From Coriaria nepalensis (Eukaryota; Streptophyta; Magnoliopsida; Cucurbitales; Coriariaceae): a stretch of DNA of 64,000 nt. Made by a program: the position numbers and the translations under genes. Below the pieces are notes generated by a model that searched no databases, was not told the origin of the DNA, and saw only the letters and a program-made list of their open reading frames with translations. The DNA is taken from the NCBI GenBank assembly GCA_027186245.1, contig CP114483.1, positions 12,792,220-12,856,219 of the forward strand, given 5' to 3'. Positions 12,589-25,597 of this stretch are shown piece after piece; position 1 is the first letter of the stretch; the number at the start of each line of letters is the position of its first letter.

Positions 12589-14268
12589 ATTGTTTGGAAG
12601 CACATCGAACCAATTATATGTCTGCATTTAAAACACTACTTTCATGCATAACTTGCAAATGATCTATTGAAGAAAACTATGCATTTTTTTAGCTTTAAAG
12701 TCGTATTATTGCGTCTCTTTTGGTCATTAAATCATTCAAAATCACTTCGTACGAAATTCGCAGTTTAAACATGACTTTCGTGCATAACTTGCTGTTCATC
12801 GATTCAAGGCAACAACGCATTTGTTTAGCCTTAAAATCATGTCATTGAGTCTCTTGTAGTCATGAAATCATTTTAATTAATCCGAACGAATTCTATTTTC
12901 GCACTTCAAACATGATTTTCTTACATAACTTGCAATTAATCTATTGAAGACAAGAATGCATTCCTTTAGCCTTAAAAAGCATGTCACTCAGTCTTTTCAT
13001 GTCATTAAATTGTTTGAAAGCACATCGAACCAATTATATGTCTGCATTTAAAACACTACTTTCATGCATAACTTGCAAATGATCTATTGAAGAAAACTAT
13101 GCATTTTTTTAGCCTTAAAGTCGTATTATTGCGTCTCTTTTGGTCATTAAATCATTCAAAATCACTTCGTACGAAATTCGCAGTTTAAACATGACTTTCG
13201 TGCATAACTTGCCATTCATCGATTCAAGGCAACAACACATTTGTTTAGCCTTAAAATCATGTCATTGAGTCTCTTGTAGTCATGAAATCATTTTAATTAA
13301 TCCGAACGAATTCTATTTTCGCCCTTCAAACGTGATTTTCTTACATAACTTGCAATTAATCTATTGAAGACAACAATGCATTCCTTTAGCCTTAAAAAGC
13401 ATGTCATTCAGTCTCTTCATGTCATTAAATTGTTTGATAGCACATCGAACCAATTATATGTCTGCATTTAAAACACTACTTTCATGCATAACTTGCAAAT
13501 GATCTATTGAAGAAAACTATGCATTTTTTTAGCCTTAAAGTCATATTATTGCGTCTCTTTTGGTCATTAAATCATTCAAAATCACTTCGTACGAAATTGG
13601 CAGTTTAAACATGACTTTCGTGCATAACTTGCCGTTCATCGATTCAAGGCAACAACGCATTTGTTTAACCTTAAAATCATGTCATTGAGTCTCTTGTAGT
13701 CATGAAATCATTTTAATTAATCCGAACGAATTCTATTTTCGCCCTTCAAACATGATTTTCTTACATAACTTGCAATTAATCTATTGAAGACAACAATGCA
13801 GTCCTTTAGCCTTAAAAAGCATGTCATTCAGTCTTTTCATGTCATTAAATTGTTTGAAAGCACATCGAACCAATTATATGTCTGCATTTAAAACACTACT
13901 TTCATGCATAACTTGCAAATGATCTATTGAAGAAAACTATGCATTTTTTTAACCTTAAAGTCGTATTATTGCGTCTCTTTTGGTCATTAAATCATTCAAA
14001 ATCACTTCGTACGAAATTCGCAGTTTAAACATGACTTTCGTGCATTACTTGCCGTTCATCGATTCAAGGCAACAACGCATTTGTTTAGCCTTAAAATCAT
14101 GTCATTGAGTCTCTTGTAGTCATGAAATCATTTTAATTAATCCGAACGAATTCTATTTTCGCCCTTCAATCATGATTTTCTTACATAACTTGCAATTAAT
14201 CTATTGAAGACAACAATGCATTCCTTTAGCCTTAAAAAGCATGTCACTCAGTCTTTTCATGTCATTAA
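12589..14268 (+). repeat. Monomers 31-34, another 4196/4616/5036-type triplet
   Basis: Starts 12589, 13009, 13429 and 13849. The last three reproduce the tail of HOR L (CCATTC with ACACATTT; GATAGC with GTCATATTA and TTGGCAG; TTTAACCTT with GCATTAC). Monomer 13009 keeps GAATTC, like the one at 11750 and unlike those at 4196 and 8392. Monomer 12589 has private CTTGCTGTTC and GACAAGAATG. Monomer 13849 has CTTCAATCATG. Confidence 0.85.
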
Positions 14269-15946
14269 ATTGTTTGGAAGCACATCGAACCAATTATATG
14301 TCTGCATTTAAAACACTACTTTCATGCATAACTTGCAAATGATCTATTGAAGAAAACTATGCATTTTTTTAGCTTTAAAGTCGTATTATTGCGTCTCTTT
14401 TGGTCATTAAATCATTCAAAATCACTTCGTACGAAATTCGCAGTTTAAACATGACTTTCGTGCATAACTTTCCGTTCATCGATTCAAGGCAACAACGCAT
14501 TTGTTTAGCCTTAAAATCATGTCATTGAGTCTCTTGTAGTCATGAAATCATTTTAATTAATCCGAACGAATTCTATTTTCGCACTTCAAACATGATTTTC
14601 TTCATAACTTGCAATTAATCTATTGAAGACAACAATGCATTCCTTTAGCCTTAAAAAGCATGTCACTCAGTCTTTTCATGTCATTAAATTGTTTGGAAGC
14701 ACATCGAACCAATTATATGTCTGCATTTAAAACACTACTTTCATGCATAACTTGCAAATGATCTATTGAAGAAAACTATGCATTTTTTTAGCTTTAAAGT
14801 CGTATTATTGCGTCTCTTTTGGTCATTAAATCATTCAAAATCACTTCGTACGAAATTCGCAGTTTAAACATGACTTTCGTGCATAACTTTCCGTTCATCG
14901 ATTCAAGGCAACAACGCATTTGTTTAGCCTTAAAATCATGTCATTGAGTCTCTTGTAGTCATGAAATCATTTTAATTAATCCGAACGAATTCTATTTTCG
15001 CACTTCAAACATGATTTTCTTCATAACTTGCAATTAATCTATTGAAGACAACAATGCATTCCTTTAGCCTTAAAAAGCATGTCACTCAGTCTTTTCATGT
15101 CATTAAATTGTTTGGAAGCACATCGAACCAATTATATGTCTGCATTTAAAACACTACTTTCATGCATAACTTGCAAATGATCTATTGAAGAAAACTATGC
15201 ATTTTTTTAGCTTTAAAGTCGTATTATTGCGTCTCTTTTGGTCATTAAATCATTCAAAATCACTTCGTACGAAATTCGCAGTTTAAACATGACTTTCGTG
15301 CATAACTTTCCGTTCATCGATTCAAGGCAACAACGCATTTGTTTAGCCTTAAAATCATGTCATTGAGTCTCTTGTAGTCATGAAATCATTTTAATTAATC
15401 CGAACGAATTCTATTTTCGCCCTTCAAACATGATTTTATTACATAACTTGCAATTAATCTATTGAAGACAACAATGCATTCCATTAGCCTTAAAAAGCAT
15501 GTCACTCAGTCTTTTCATGTCATTAAATTGTTTGGAAGCACATCGAACCAATTATATGTCTGCATTTAAAACACTACTTTCATGCATAACTTGCAAATGA
15601 TCTATTGAAGAAAACTATGCATTTTTTTAGCTTTAAAGTCGTATTATTGCGTCTCTTTTGGTCATTAAATCATTCAAAATCACTTCGTACGAAATTCGCA
15701 GTTTAAACATGACTTTCGTGCATAACTTTCCGTTCATCGATTCAAGGCAACAACGCATTTGTTTAGCCTTAAAATCATGTCATTGAGTCTCTTGTAGTCA
15801 TGAAATCATTTTAATTAATCCGAACGAATTCTATTTTCGCCCTTCAAACATGATTTTATTACATAACTTGCAATTAATCTATTGAAGACAACAATGCATT
15901 CCTTTAGCCTTAAAAAGCATGTCATTCAGTCTTTTCATGTAATTAA
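14269..15946 (+). repeat. Monomers 35-38, left-type block
   Basis: Starts 14269, 14688, 15107 and 15527. The first two are near-identical left-type monomers (GGAAGC, CACTTC, TTCTTCATAAC). The third carries TTTTATTACATAAC and CCATTAG, as at 2097, but lacks AAACCTATG and AATAACG. The fourth ends in the unusual ATGTAATTAACTTG, a join shared with the ends of monomers 20985 and 23921. Confidence 0.85.
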
Positions 15947-17205
15947 CTTGTTTGAAAGCACATCGAACGAATTATATGTCTGCATTTAAAACACTACTTC
16001 CATGCATAACTTGCAAATGATCTATTGAAGAAAACTATGCATTTTTTTAGCTTTAAAGTCGTATTATTGCGTCTCTTTTGGTTATAAAATCATTCAAAAT
16101 CACTTCGTACGAAATTCGCAGTTTAAACATGACTTTCGTGCATAACTTGCCGTTCATCGATTCAAGGCAACAACGCATTTGTTTAACCTTAAAATCATGT
16201 CATTGAGTCTCTTGTAGTCATGAAATCATTTTAATTAATCCGGACGAATTCTATTTTCGCCCTTCAAACATGATTTTCTTACATAGTTTGCAATTAATCT
16301 ATTGAAGACAACAATGCATTCCTTTAGCCTTAAAAAGATTGTCATTCAGTCTTTTCATGTCATTAAATTGTTTAATAGCACATCGAACCAATTATATGTC
16401 TGCATTTAAAACACTACTTTCATGCATAACTTGCAAATGATCTATTGAAGAAAACTATGCATTTTTTTAGCCTTAAAGTCGTATTATTGCGTCTCTTTTG
16501 GTCATTAAATCATTCAAAATCACTTCGTACGAAATTCGCAATTTAAACATGAGTTTCGTGCATAACTTGCCGTTCATCGATTCAAGGCAACAACGCATTT
16601 GTTTAGCCTTAAAATCATGTCATTGAGTCTCTTGTAGTCATGAAATCATTTTAATTAATCCGAACGAATTCTATTTTCGCCCTTCAAACATGATTTTCTT
16701 ACATAACTTGCAATTAATCTATTGAAGACAACAATGCATTCCTTTAGCCTTAAAAAGCATGTCACTCAGTCTTTTCATGTCATTAAATTGTTTGAAAGCA
16801 CATCGAACCAATTATATGTCTGCATTTAAAACACTACTTTCATGCATAACTTGCAAATGATCTATTGAAGAAAACTATGCATTTTTTTAGCTTTAAAGTC
16901 GTATTATTGCGTCTCTTTTGGTCATTAAATCATTCAAAATCACTTCGTACGAAATTCGCAGTTTAAACATGACTTTCGTGCATAACTTTCCGTTCATTGA
17001 TTCAAGGCAACAACGCATTTGTTTAGCCTTAAAATCATGTCATTGAGTCTCTTGTAGTCATGAAATCATTTTAATTAATCCGAACGAATTCTATTTTCGC
17101 CCTTCAAACATGATTTTGTTCATAACTTGCAATTAATCTATTGAAGACAACAATGCATTCCTTTAGCCTTAAAAAGCATGTCAGTCAGTCTTTTCATGTC
17201 ATTAA
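15947..17205 (+). repeat. Monomers 39-41
   Basis: Starts 15947, 16367 and 16787. Monomer 15947 begins CTTGTTTG and has CTTCCATG and GGTTATAAAATC, then the 3356-type end (CCGGACG, ATAGTTTGC, AAGATTG). Monomer 16367 is the TTTAATAGC type with GAGTTTCG. Monomer 16787 carries the first TCATTGATTC (ATCGAT site changed by C-to-T at 16998) and GTTCATAAC. Confidence 0.85.
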
Positions 17206-18885
17206 ATTGTTTGAAAGCACATCGAACGAATTATATGTCTGCATTTAAAACACTACTTTCATGCATAACTTGCAAATGATCTATTGAAGAAAACTATGCA
17301 TTTTTTTAGCCTTAAAGTCGTATTATTGCGTCTCTTTTGGTCATTAAATCATTCAAAATCACTTCGTACGAAATTCGCAGTTTAAACATGATTTTCGTGC
17401 ATAACTTGCCGTTCATCGATTCAAGGCAACAACGCATTTGTTTAACCTTAAAATCTTGTCATTGAGTCTCTTGTAGTCATGAAATCATTTTAATTAATCC
17501 AGACGAATTCTATTTTCGCCCTTCAAACATGATTTTCTTACATAGTTTGCAATTAATCTATTGAAGACAACAATGCATTCCTTTAGCCTTAAAAAGATTG
17601 TCATTCAGTCTTTTCATGTCATTAAATTGTTTAATAGCACATCGAACCAATTATATGTCTGCATTTAAAACACTACTTTCATGCATAACTTGCAAATGAT
17701 CTATTGAAGAAAACTATGCATTTTTTTAGCCTTAAAGTCGTATTATTGCGTCTCTTTTGGTCATTAAATCATTCAAAATCACTTCGTACGAAATTCGCAG
17801 TTTAAACATGAGTTTCGTGCATAACTTGCCGTTCATCGATTCAAGGCAACAACGCATTTGTTTAGCCTTAAAATCATGTCATTGAGTCTCTTGTAGTCAT
17901 GAAATCATTTTAATTAATCCGAACGAATTCTATTTTCGCCCTTCAAACATGATTTTCTTACATAACTTGCAATTAATCTATTGAAGACAACAATGCATTC
18001 CTTTAGCCTTAAAAAGCATGTCAGTCAGTCTTTTCATGTCATTAAATTGTTTGAAAGCACATCGAACCAATTATATGTCTGCATTTAAAACACTACTTTC
18101 ATGCATAACTTGCAAATGATCTATTGAAGAAAACTATGCATTTTTTTAGCCTTAAAGTCATATTATTGCGTCTCTTTTGGTCATTAAATCATTCAAAATC
18201 ACTTCGTACGAAATTGGCAGTTTAAACATGACTTTCGTGCATAACTTGCCGTTCATCGATTCAAGGCAACAACGCATTTGTTTAACCTTAAAATCATGTC
18301 ATTGAGTCTCTTGTAGTCATGAAATCATTTTAATTAATCCGGACGAATTCTATTTTCGCCCTTCAAACATGATTTTCTTACATAGTTTGCAATTAATCTA
18401 TTGAAGACAACAATGCATTCCTTTAGCCTTAAAAAGATTGTCATTCAGTCTTTTCATGTCATTAAATTGTTTAATAGCACATCGAACCAATTATATGTCT
18501 GCATTTAAAACACTACTTTCATGCATAACTTGCAAATGATCTATTGAAGAAAACTATGCATTTTTTTAGCCTTAAAGTCGTATTATTGCGTCTCTTTTGG
18601 TCATTAAATCATTCAAAATCACTTCGTACGAAATTCGCAGTTTAAACATGAGTTTCGTGCATAACTTGCCGTTCATCGATTCAAGGCAACAACGCATTTG
18701 TTTAGCCTTAAAATCATGTCATTGAGTCTCTTGTAGTCATGAAATCATTTTAATTAATCCGAACGAATTCTATTTTCGCCCTTCAAACATGATTTTCTTA
18801 CATAACTTGCAATTAATCTATTGAAGACAACAATGCATTCCTTTAGCCTTAAAAAGCATGTCATTCAGTCTTTTCATGTCATTAA
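17206..18885 (+). repeat. Two-monomer higher-order repeat (840 bp, two copies)
   Basis: Starts 17206, 17626, 18046 and 18466. A monomer ending ATAGTTTGC...AAGATTG alternates with one starting TTTAATAGC and carrying GAGTTTCG. The first member is not identical in the two copies: 17206 begins like 3356, while 18046 begins with the GTCATATTA and TTGGCAG of the 4616 type. The alternation therefore also records a hybrid. Confidence 0.8.
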
Positions 18886-20145
18886 ATTGTTTGAAAGCAC
18901 ATCGAACCAATTATATGTCTGCATTTAAAACACTACTTTCATGCATAACTTGCAAATGATCTATTGAAGAAAACTATGCATTTTTTTAGCCTTAAAGTCA
19001 TATTATTGCGTCTCTTTTGGTCATTAAATCATTCAAAATCACTTCGTACGAAATTGGCAGTTTAAACATGACTTTCGTGCATAACTTGCCGTTCATCGAT
19101 TCAAGGCAACAACGCATTTGTTTAACCTTAAAATCATGTCATTGAGTCTCTTGTAGTCAAGAAATCATTTTAATTAATCCGAACGAATTCTATTTTCGCC
19201 CTTCAAACATGATTTTCTTACATAACTTGCAATTAATCTACTGAAGACAACAATGCATTCCTTTAGCCTTAAAAAGCATGTCATTCAGTCTCTTCATGTC
19301 AATAAATTGTTTGATAGCACATCGAACCAATTATATGTCTGCATTTAAAACACTACTTTCATGCATAACTTGCAAATGATCTATTGAAGAAAACTATGCA
19401 TTTTTTTAGCCTTAAAGTCATATTATTGCGTCTCTTTTGGTCATTAAATCATTCAAAATCACTTCGTACGAAATTGGCAGTTTAAACATGACTTTCGTGC
19501 ATAACTTGCCGTTCATCGATTCAAGGCAACAACGCATTTGTTTAACCTTAAAATCATGTCATTGAGTCTCTTGTAGTCATGAAATCATTTTAATTAATCC
19601 GAACGAATTCTATTTTCGCCCTTCAAACATGATTTTCTTACATAACTTGCAATTAATCTATTGAAGACAACAATGCATTCCTTTAGCCTTAAAAAGCATG
19701 TCATTCAGTCTTTTCATGTCATTAAATTGTTTGAAAGCACATCGAACCAATTATATGTCTGCATTTAAAACACTACTTTCATGCATAACTTGCAAATGAT
19801 CTATTGAAGAAAACTATGCATTTTTTTAACCTTAAAGTCGTATTATTGCGTCTCTTTTGGTCATTAAATCATTCAAAATCACTTCGTACGAAATTCGCAG
19901 TTTAAACATGACTTTCGTGCATTACTTGCCGTTCATCGATTTAAGGCAACAACGCATTTGTTTAGCCTTAAAATCATGTCATTGAGTCTCTTGTAGTCAT
20001 GAAATCATTTTAATTAATCCGAACGAATTCTATTTTCGCCCTTCAAACATGATTTTCTTACATAACTTGCAATTAATCTATTGAAGACAACAATGCATTC
20101 CTTTAGCCTTAAAAAGCATGTCACTCAGTCTTTTCATGTCATTAA
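18886..20145 (+). repeat. Monomers 46-48 (4616/5036-type run)
   Basis: Starts 18886, 19306 and 19726. The first two share GTCATATTA, TTGGCAG and TTTAACCTT. The third is the 5036-type (TTTAACCTT in A and GCATTACTTGCC). Private changes include GTCAAGAAATC near 19159, ATCTACTGAAG near 19240 and GTCAATAAATTG near 19300 in the first, and CGATTTAAGG near 19938 in the third. Confidence 0.85.
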
Positions 20146-21822
20146 ATTGTTTGGAAGCACATCGAACCAATTATATGTCTGCATTTAAAACACTACTTTC
20201 ATGCATAACTTGCAAATGATCTATTGAAGAAAACTATGCATTTTTTTAGCTTTAAAGTCGTATTATTGCGTCTCTTTTGGTCACTAAATCATTCAAAATC
20301 ACTTCGTACGAAATTCGCAGTTTAAACATGACTTTCGTGCATAACTTTCCGTTCATCGATTCAAGGCAACAACGCATTTGTTTAGCCTTAAAATCATGTC
20401 ATTGAGTCTCTTGTAGTCATGAAATCATTTTAATTAATCCGAACGAATTCTATTTTCGCACTTCAAACATGATTTTCTTCATAACTTGCAATTAATCTAT
20501 TGAAGACAACAATGCATTCCTTTAGCCTTAAAAAGCATGTCACTCAGTCTTTTCATGTCATTAAATTGTTTGGAAGCACATCGAACCAATTATATGTCTG
20601 CATTTAAAACACTACTTTCATGCATAACTTGCAAATGATCTATTGAAGAAAACTATGCATTTTTTTAGCTTTAAAGTCGTATTATTGCGTCTCTTTTGGT
20701 CATTAAATCATTCAAAATCACTTCGTACGAAATTCGCAGTTTAAACATGACTTTCGTGCATAACTTTCCGTTCATCGATTCAAGGCAACAACGCATTTGT
20801 TTAGCCTTAAAATCATGTCATTGAGTCTCTTGTAGTCATGAAATCATTTTAATTAATCTGAACGAATTCTATTTTCGCCCTTCAAACATGATTTTATTAC
20901 ATAACTTGCAATTAATCTATTGAAGACAACAATGCATTCCATTAGCCTTAAAAAGCATGTCACTCAGTCTTTTCATGTCATTAAATTGTTTGGAAGCACA
21001 TCGAACCAATTATATGTCTGCATTTAAAACACTACTTTCATGCATAACTTGCAAATGATCTATTGAAGAAAATTATGCATTTTTTTAGCTTTAAAGTCGT
21101 ATTATTGCGTCTCTTTTGGTCATTAAATCATTCAAAATCACTTCGTACGAAATTCGCAGTTTAAACATGACTTTCGTGCATAACTTTCCGTTCATCGATT
21201 CAAGGCAACAACGCATTTGTTTAGCCTTAAAATCATGTCATTGAGTCTCTTGTAGTCATGAAATCATTTTAATTAATCCGAACGAATTCTATTTTCGCAC
21301 TTCAAACATGATTTTCTTCATAACTTGCAATTAATCTATTGAAGACAACAATGCATTCCTTTAGCCTTAAAAAGCATGTCATTCAGTCTTTTCATGTAAT
21401 TAACTTGTTTGAAAGCACATCGAACGAATTATATGTCTGCATTTAAAACACTACTTCCATGCATAACTTGCAAATGATCTATTGAAGAAAACTATGCATT
21501 TTTTTAGCCTTAAAGTCGTATTATTGCGTCTCTTTTGGTTATAAAATCATTCAAAATCACTTCGTACGAAATTCGCAGTTTAAACATGACTTTCGTGCAT
21601 AACTTTCCGTTCATTGATTCAAGGCAACAACGCATTTGTTTAGCCTTAAAATCATGTCATTGAGTCTCTTGTAGTCATGAAATCATTTTAATTAATCCGA
21701 ACGAATTCTATTTTCGCCCTTCAAACATGATTTTGTTCGTAACTTGCAATTAATCTATTGAAGACAACAATGCATTCCTTTAGCCTTAAAAAGCATGTCA
21801 GTCAGTCTTTTCATGTCATTAA
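20146..21822 (+). repeat. Monomers 49-52, repeat of the 14688-16366 block
   Basis: Starts 20146, 20565, 20985 and 21404. The order of tags (left-type; TTTTATTACATAAC with CCATTAG; a monomer ending GTAATTAACTTG; then CTTCCATG with GGTTATAAAATC) matches monomers 14688, 15107, 15527 and 15947. The copies differ in detail: 20985 ends left-type and 21404 ends TTGTTCGTAAC...CAGTC instead of AAGATTG. Confidence 0.8.
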
Positions 21823-24800
21823 ATTGTTTGAAAGCACATCGAACGAATTATATGTCTGCATTTAAAACACTACTTTCATGCATAACTTGCAAATGATCTA
21901 TTGAAGAAAACTATGCATTTTTTTAGCCTTAAAGTCGTATTATTGCGTCTCTTTTGGTCATTAAATCATTCAAAATCACTTCGTACGAAATTCGCAGTTT
22001 AAACATGATTTTCGTGCATAACTTGCCGTTCATCGATTCAAGGCAACAACGCATTTGTTTAACCTTAAAATCATGTCATTGAGTCTCTTGTAGTCATGAA
22101 ATCATTTTAATTAATCCGGACGAATTCTATTTTCGCCCTTCAAACATGATTTTCTTACATAGTTTGCAATTAATCTATTGAAGACAACAATGCATTCCTT
22201 TAGCCTTAAAAAGATTGTCATTCAGTCTTTTCATGTCATTAAATTGTTTAATAGCACATCGAACCAATTATATGTCTGCATTTAAAACACTACTTTCATG
22301 CATAACTTGCAAATGATCTATTGAAGAAAACTATGCATTTTTTTAGCCTTAAAGTCGTATTATTGCGTCTCTTTTGGTCATTAAATCATTCAAAATCACT
22401 TCGTACGAAATTCGCAGTTTAAACTAGACTTTCGTGCATAACTTGCCGTTCATCGATTCGAGGCAACAACGCATTTGTTTAGCCTTAAAATCATGTCATT
22501 GAGTCTCTTGTAGTCATGAAATCATTTTAATTAATCCGAACGAATTCTATTTTCGCCCTTCAAACATGATTTTCTTCATAACTTGCAATTAATCTATTGA
22601 AGACAACAATGCATTCCTTTAGCCTTAAAAAGCATGTCAGTCAGTCTTTTCATGTCATTAAATTGTTTGAAAGCACATCGAACGAATTATATGTCTGCAT
22701 TTAAAACACTACTTTCATGCATAACTTGCAAATGATCTATTGAAGAAAACTATGCATTTTTTTAGCCTTAAAGTCGTATTATTGCGTCTCTTTTGGTCAT
22801 TAAATCATTCAAAATCACTTCGTACGAAATTCGCAGTTTAAACATGATTTTCGTGCATAACTTGCCGTTCATTGATTCAAGGCAACAACGCATTTGTTCA
22901 GCCTTAAAATCATGTCATTGAGTCTCTTGTAGTCATGAAATCATTTTAATTAATCCGGACGAATTCTATTTTCGCCCTTCAAACATGATTTTCTTACATA
23001 ACTTGCAATTAATCTATTGAAGACAACAATGCATTCCTTTAGCCTTAAAAAGCATGTCATTCAGTCTTTTCATGTCATTAAATTGTTTGATAGCACATCG
23101 AACCAATTATATGTCTGCATTTAAAACACTACTTTCATGCATAACTTGCAAATGATCTATTGAAGAAAACTATGCATTTTTTTAGCCTTAAAGTCGTATT
23201 ATTGCGTCTCTGTTGGTCATTAAATCATTCAAAATCACTTCGTACGAAATTCGCAGTTTAAACATGAGTTTCGTGCATAACTTGCCGTTCATCGATTCAA
23301 GGCAACAACGCATTTTTTTAGCCTTAAAATCATGTCATTGAGTCTCTTGTAGTCATGAAATCATTTTAATTAATCCGAACGAATTCTATTTTCGCCCTTC
23401 AAACATGATTTTCTTACATAACTTGCAATTAATCTATTGAAGACAACAATGCATTCCTTTAGCCTTAAAAAGCATGTCATTCAGTCTTTTCATGTCATTA
23501 AATTATTTGAAAGCACATCGAACCAATTATATGTCTGCATTTAAAACACTACTTTCATGTATAACTTGCAAATGATCTATTCAAGAAAACTATGCCTTTT
23601 TTTAGCCTTAAAGTCGTATTATTGCGTCTCTTTTGGTCATTAAATCATTCAAAATCACTTCGTACGAAATTCGCAGTTTAAACATGACTTTCGTGCATAA
23701 CTTTCCATTCATTGATTCAAGGCAACAACGCATTTGTTTAGCCTTAAAATCATGTCATTGAGTCTCTTGTAGTCATGAAATCATTTTAATTAATCCGAAC
23801 GAATTCTATTTTCGCCCTTCAAACATGATTTTCTTCATAACTTGCAATTAATCTATTGAAGACAACAATGCATTCCTTTAGCCTTAAAAAGCATGTCAGT
23901 CAGTCTTTTCATGTCATTAAATTGTTTGAAAGCACATCGAACGAATTATATGTCTGCATTTAAAACACTACTTCCATGCATAACTTGCAAATGATCTATT
24001 GAAGAAAACTATGCATTTTTTTAGCCTTAAAGTCGTATTATTGCGTCTCTTTTGGTTATTAAATCATTCAAAATCACTTCGTACGAAATTCGCAGTTTAA
24101 ACATGACTTTCGTGCATAACTTTCCGTTCATCGATTCAAGGCAACAACGCATTTGTTTAGCCTTAAAATCATGTCATTGAATCTCTTGTAGTCATGAAAT
24201 CATTTTAATTAATCCGAACGAATTCTATTTTCGCACTTCAAACATGATTTTCTTCATAACTTGCAATTAATCTATTGAAGACAACAATGCATTCCTTTAG
24301 CCTTAAAAAGCACGCATTCAGTCTTTTCATGTAATTAACTTGTTTGAAAGCACATCGAACGAATTATATGTCTGCATTTAAAACACTACTTCCATGCATA
24401 ACTTGCAAATGATCTATTGAAGAAAACTATGCATTTTTTTAGCCTTAAAGTCGTATTATTGCGTCTCTTTTGGTTATAAAATCATTCAAAATCACTTCGT
24501 ACGAAATTCGCAGTTTAAACATGACTTTCGTGCATAACTTTCCGTTCATTGATTCAAGGCAACAACGCATTTGTTTAGCCTTAAAATCATGTCATTGAGT
24601 CTCTTGTAGTCATGAAATCATTTTAATTAATCTGAACGAATTCTATTTTCGCCCTTCAAACATGATTTTGTTCATAACTTGCAATTAATCTATTGAAGAC
24701 AACAATGCATTCCTTTAGCCTTAAAAAGCATGTCAGTCAGTCTTTTCATGTCATTAAATTGTTTGAAAGCACATCGAACCAATTATATGTCTGCATTTAA

Positions 24801-25597
24801 AACACTACTTTCATGCATAACTTGCAAATGATCTATTGAAGAAAACTATGCATTTTTTTAGCTTTAAAGTCGTATTATTGCGTCTCTTTTGGTCATTAAA
24901 TCATTCAAAATCACTTCGTACGACATTCGCAGTTTAAACATGATTTTCGTGCATAACTTGCCGTTCATCGATTCAAGGCAACAACGCATTTGTTTAACCT
25001 TAAAATCATGTCATTGAGTCTCTTGTAGTCATGAAATCATTTTAATTAATTCGGACGAATTCTATTTTCGCCCTTCAAACATGATTTTCTTACATAACTT
25101 GCAATTAATCTATTGAAGACAACAATGCATTCCTTTAGCCTTAAAAAGATTGTCATTCAGTCTTTTCATGTCATTAAATTGTTTGATAGCACATCGAACC
25201 AATTATATGTCTGCATTTAAAACACTACTTTCATGCATAACTTGCAAATGATCTATTGAAGAAAACTGTGCATTTTTTTAGCCTTAAAGTCGTATTATTG
25301 CGTCTCTGTTGGTCATTAAATCATTCAAAATCACTTCGTACGAAATTCGCAGTTTAAACATGAGTTTCGTGCATAACTTGCCGTTCATCGATTCAAGGCA
25401 ACAACGCATTTGTTTAGCCTTAAAATCATGTCATTGAGTCTCTTGTAGTCATGAAATCATTTTAATTAATCCGAACGAATTCTATTTTCGCCCTTCAAAC
25501 ATGATTTTCTTACATAACTTGCAATTAATCTATTGAAGACAACAATGCATTCCTTTAGCCTTAAAAAGCATGTCATTCAGTCTTTTCATGTCATTAA
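21823..25597 (+). repeat. Monomers 53-61, mixed block with imperfect internal duplication
   Basis: Starts 21823, 22243, 22662, 23082, 23502, 23921, 24339, 24758 and 25178. Monomers 23082 and 25178 share GATAGC with CTCTGTTGG; 23921 and 24339 share CTTCCATG; 23502 is the first ATTATTTG monomer. The run 21404-21823-23082-23502 recurs as 24339-24758-25178-25598 with some monomers missing. Monomer 23921 is the only 418-bp copy (GCACGCATTC near 24311, one base short). It is also the last in the window to carry CACTTC. Confidence 0.82.
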
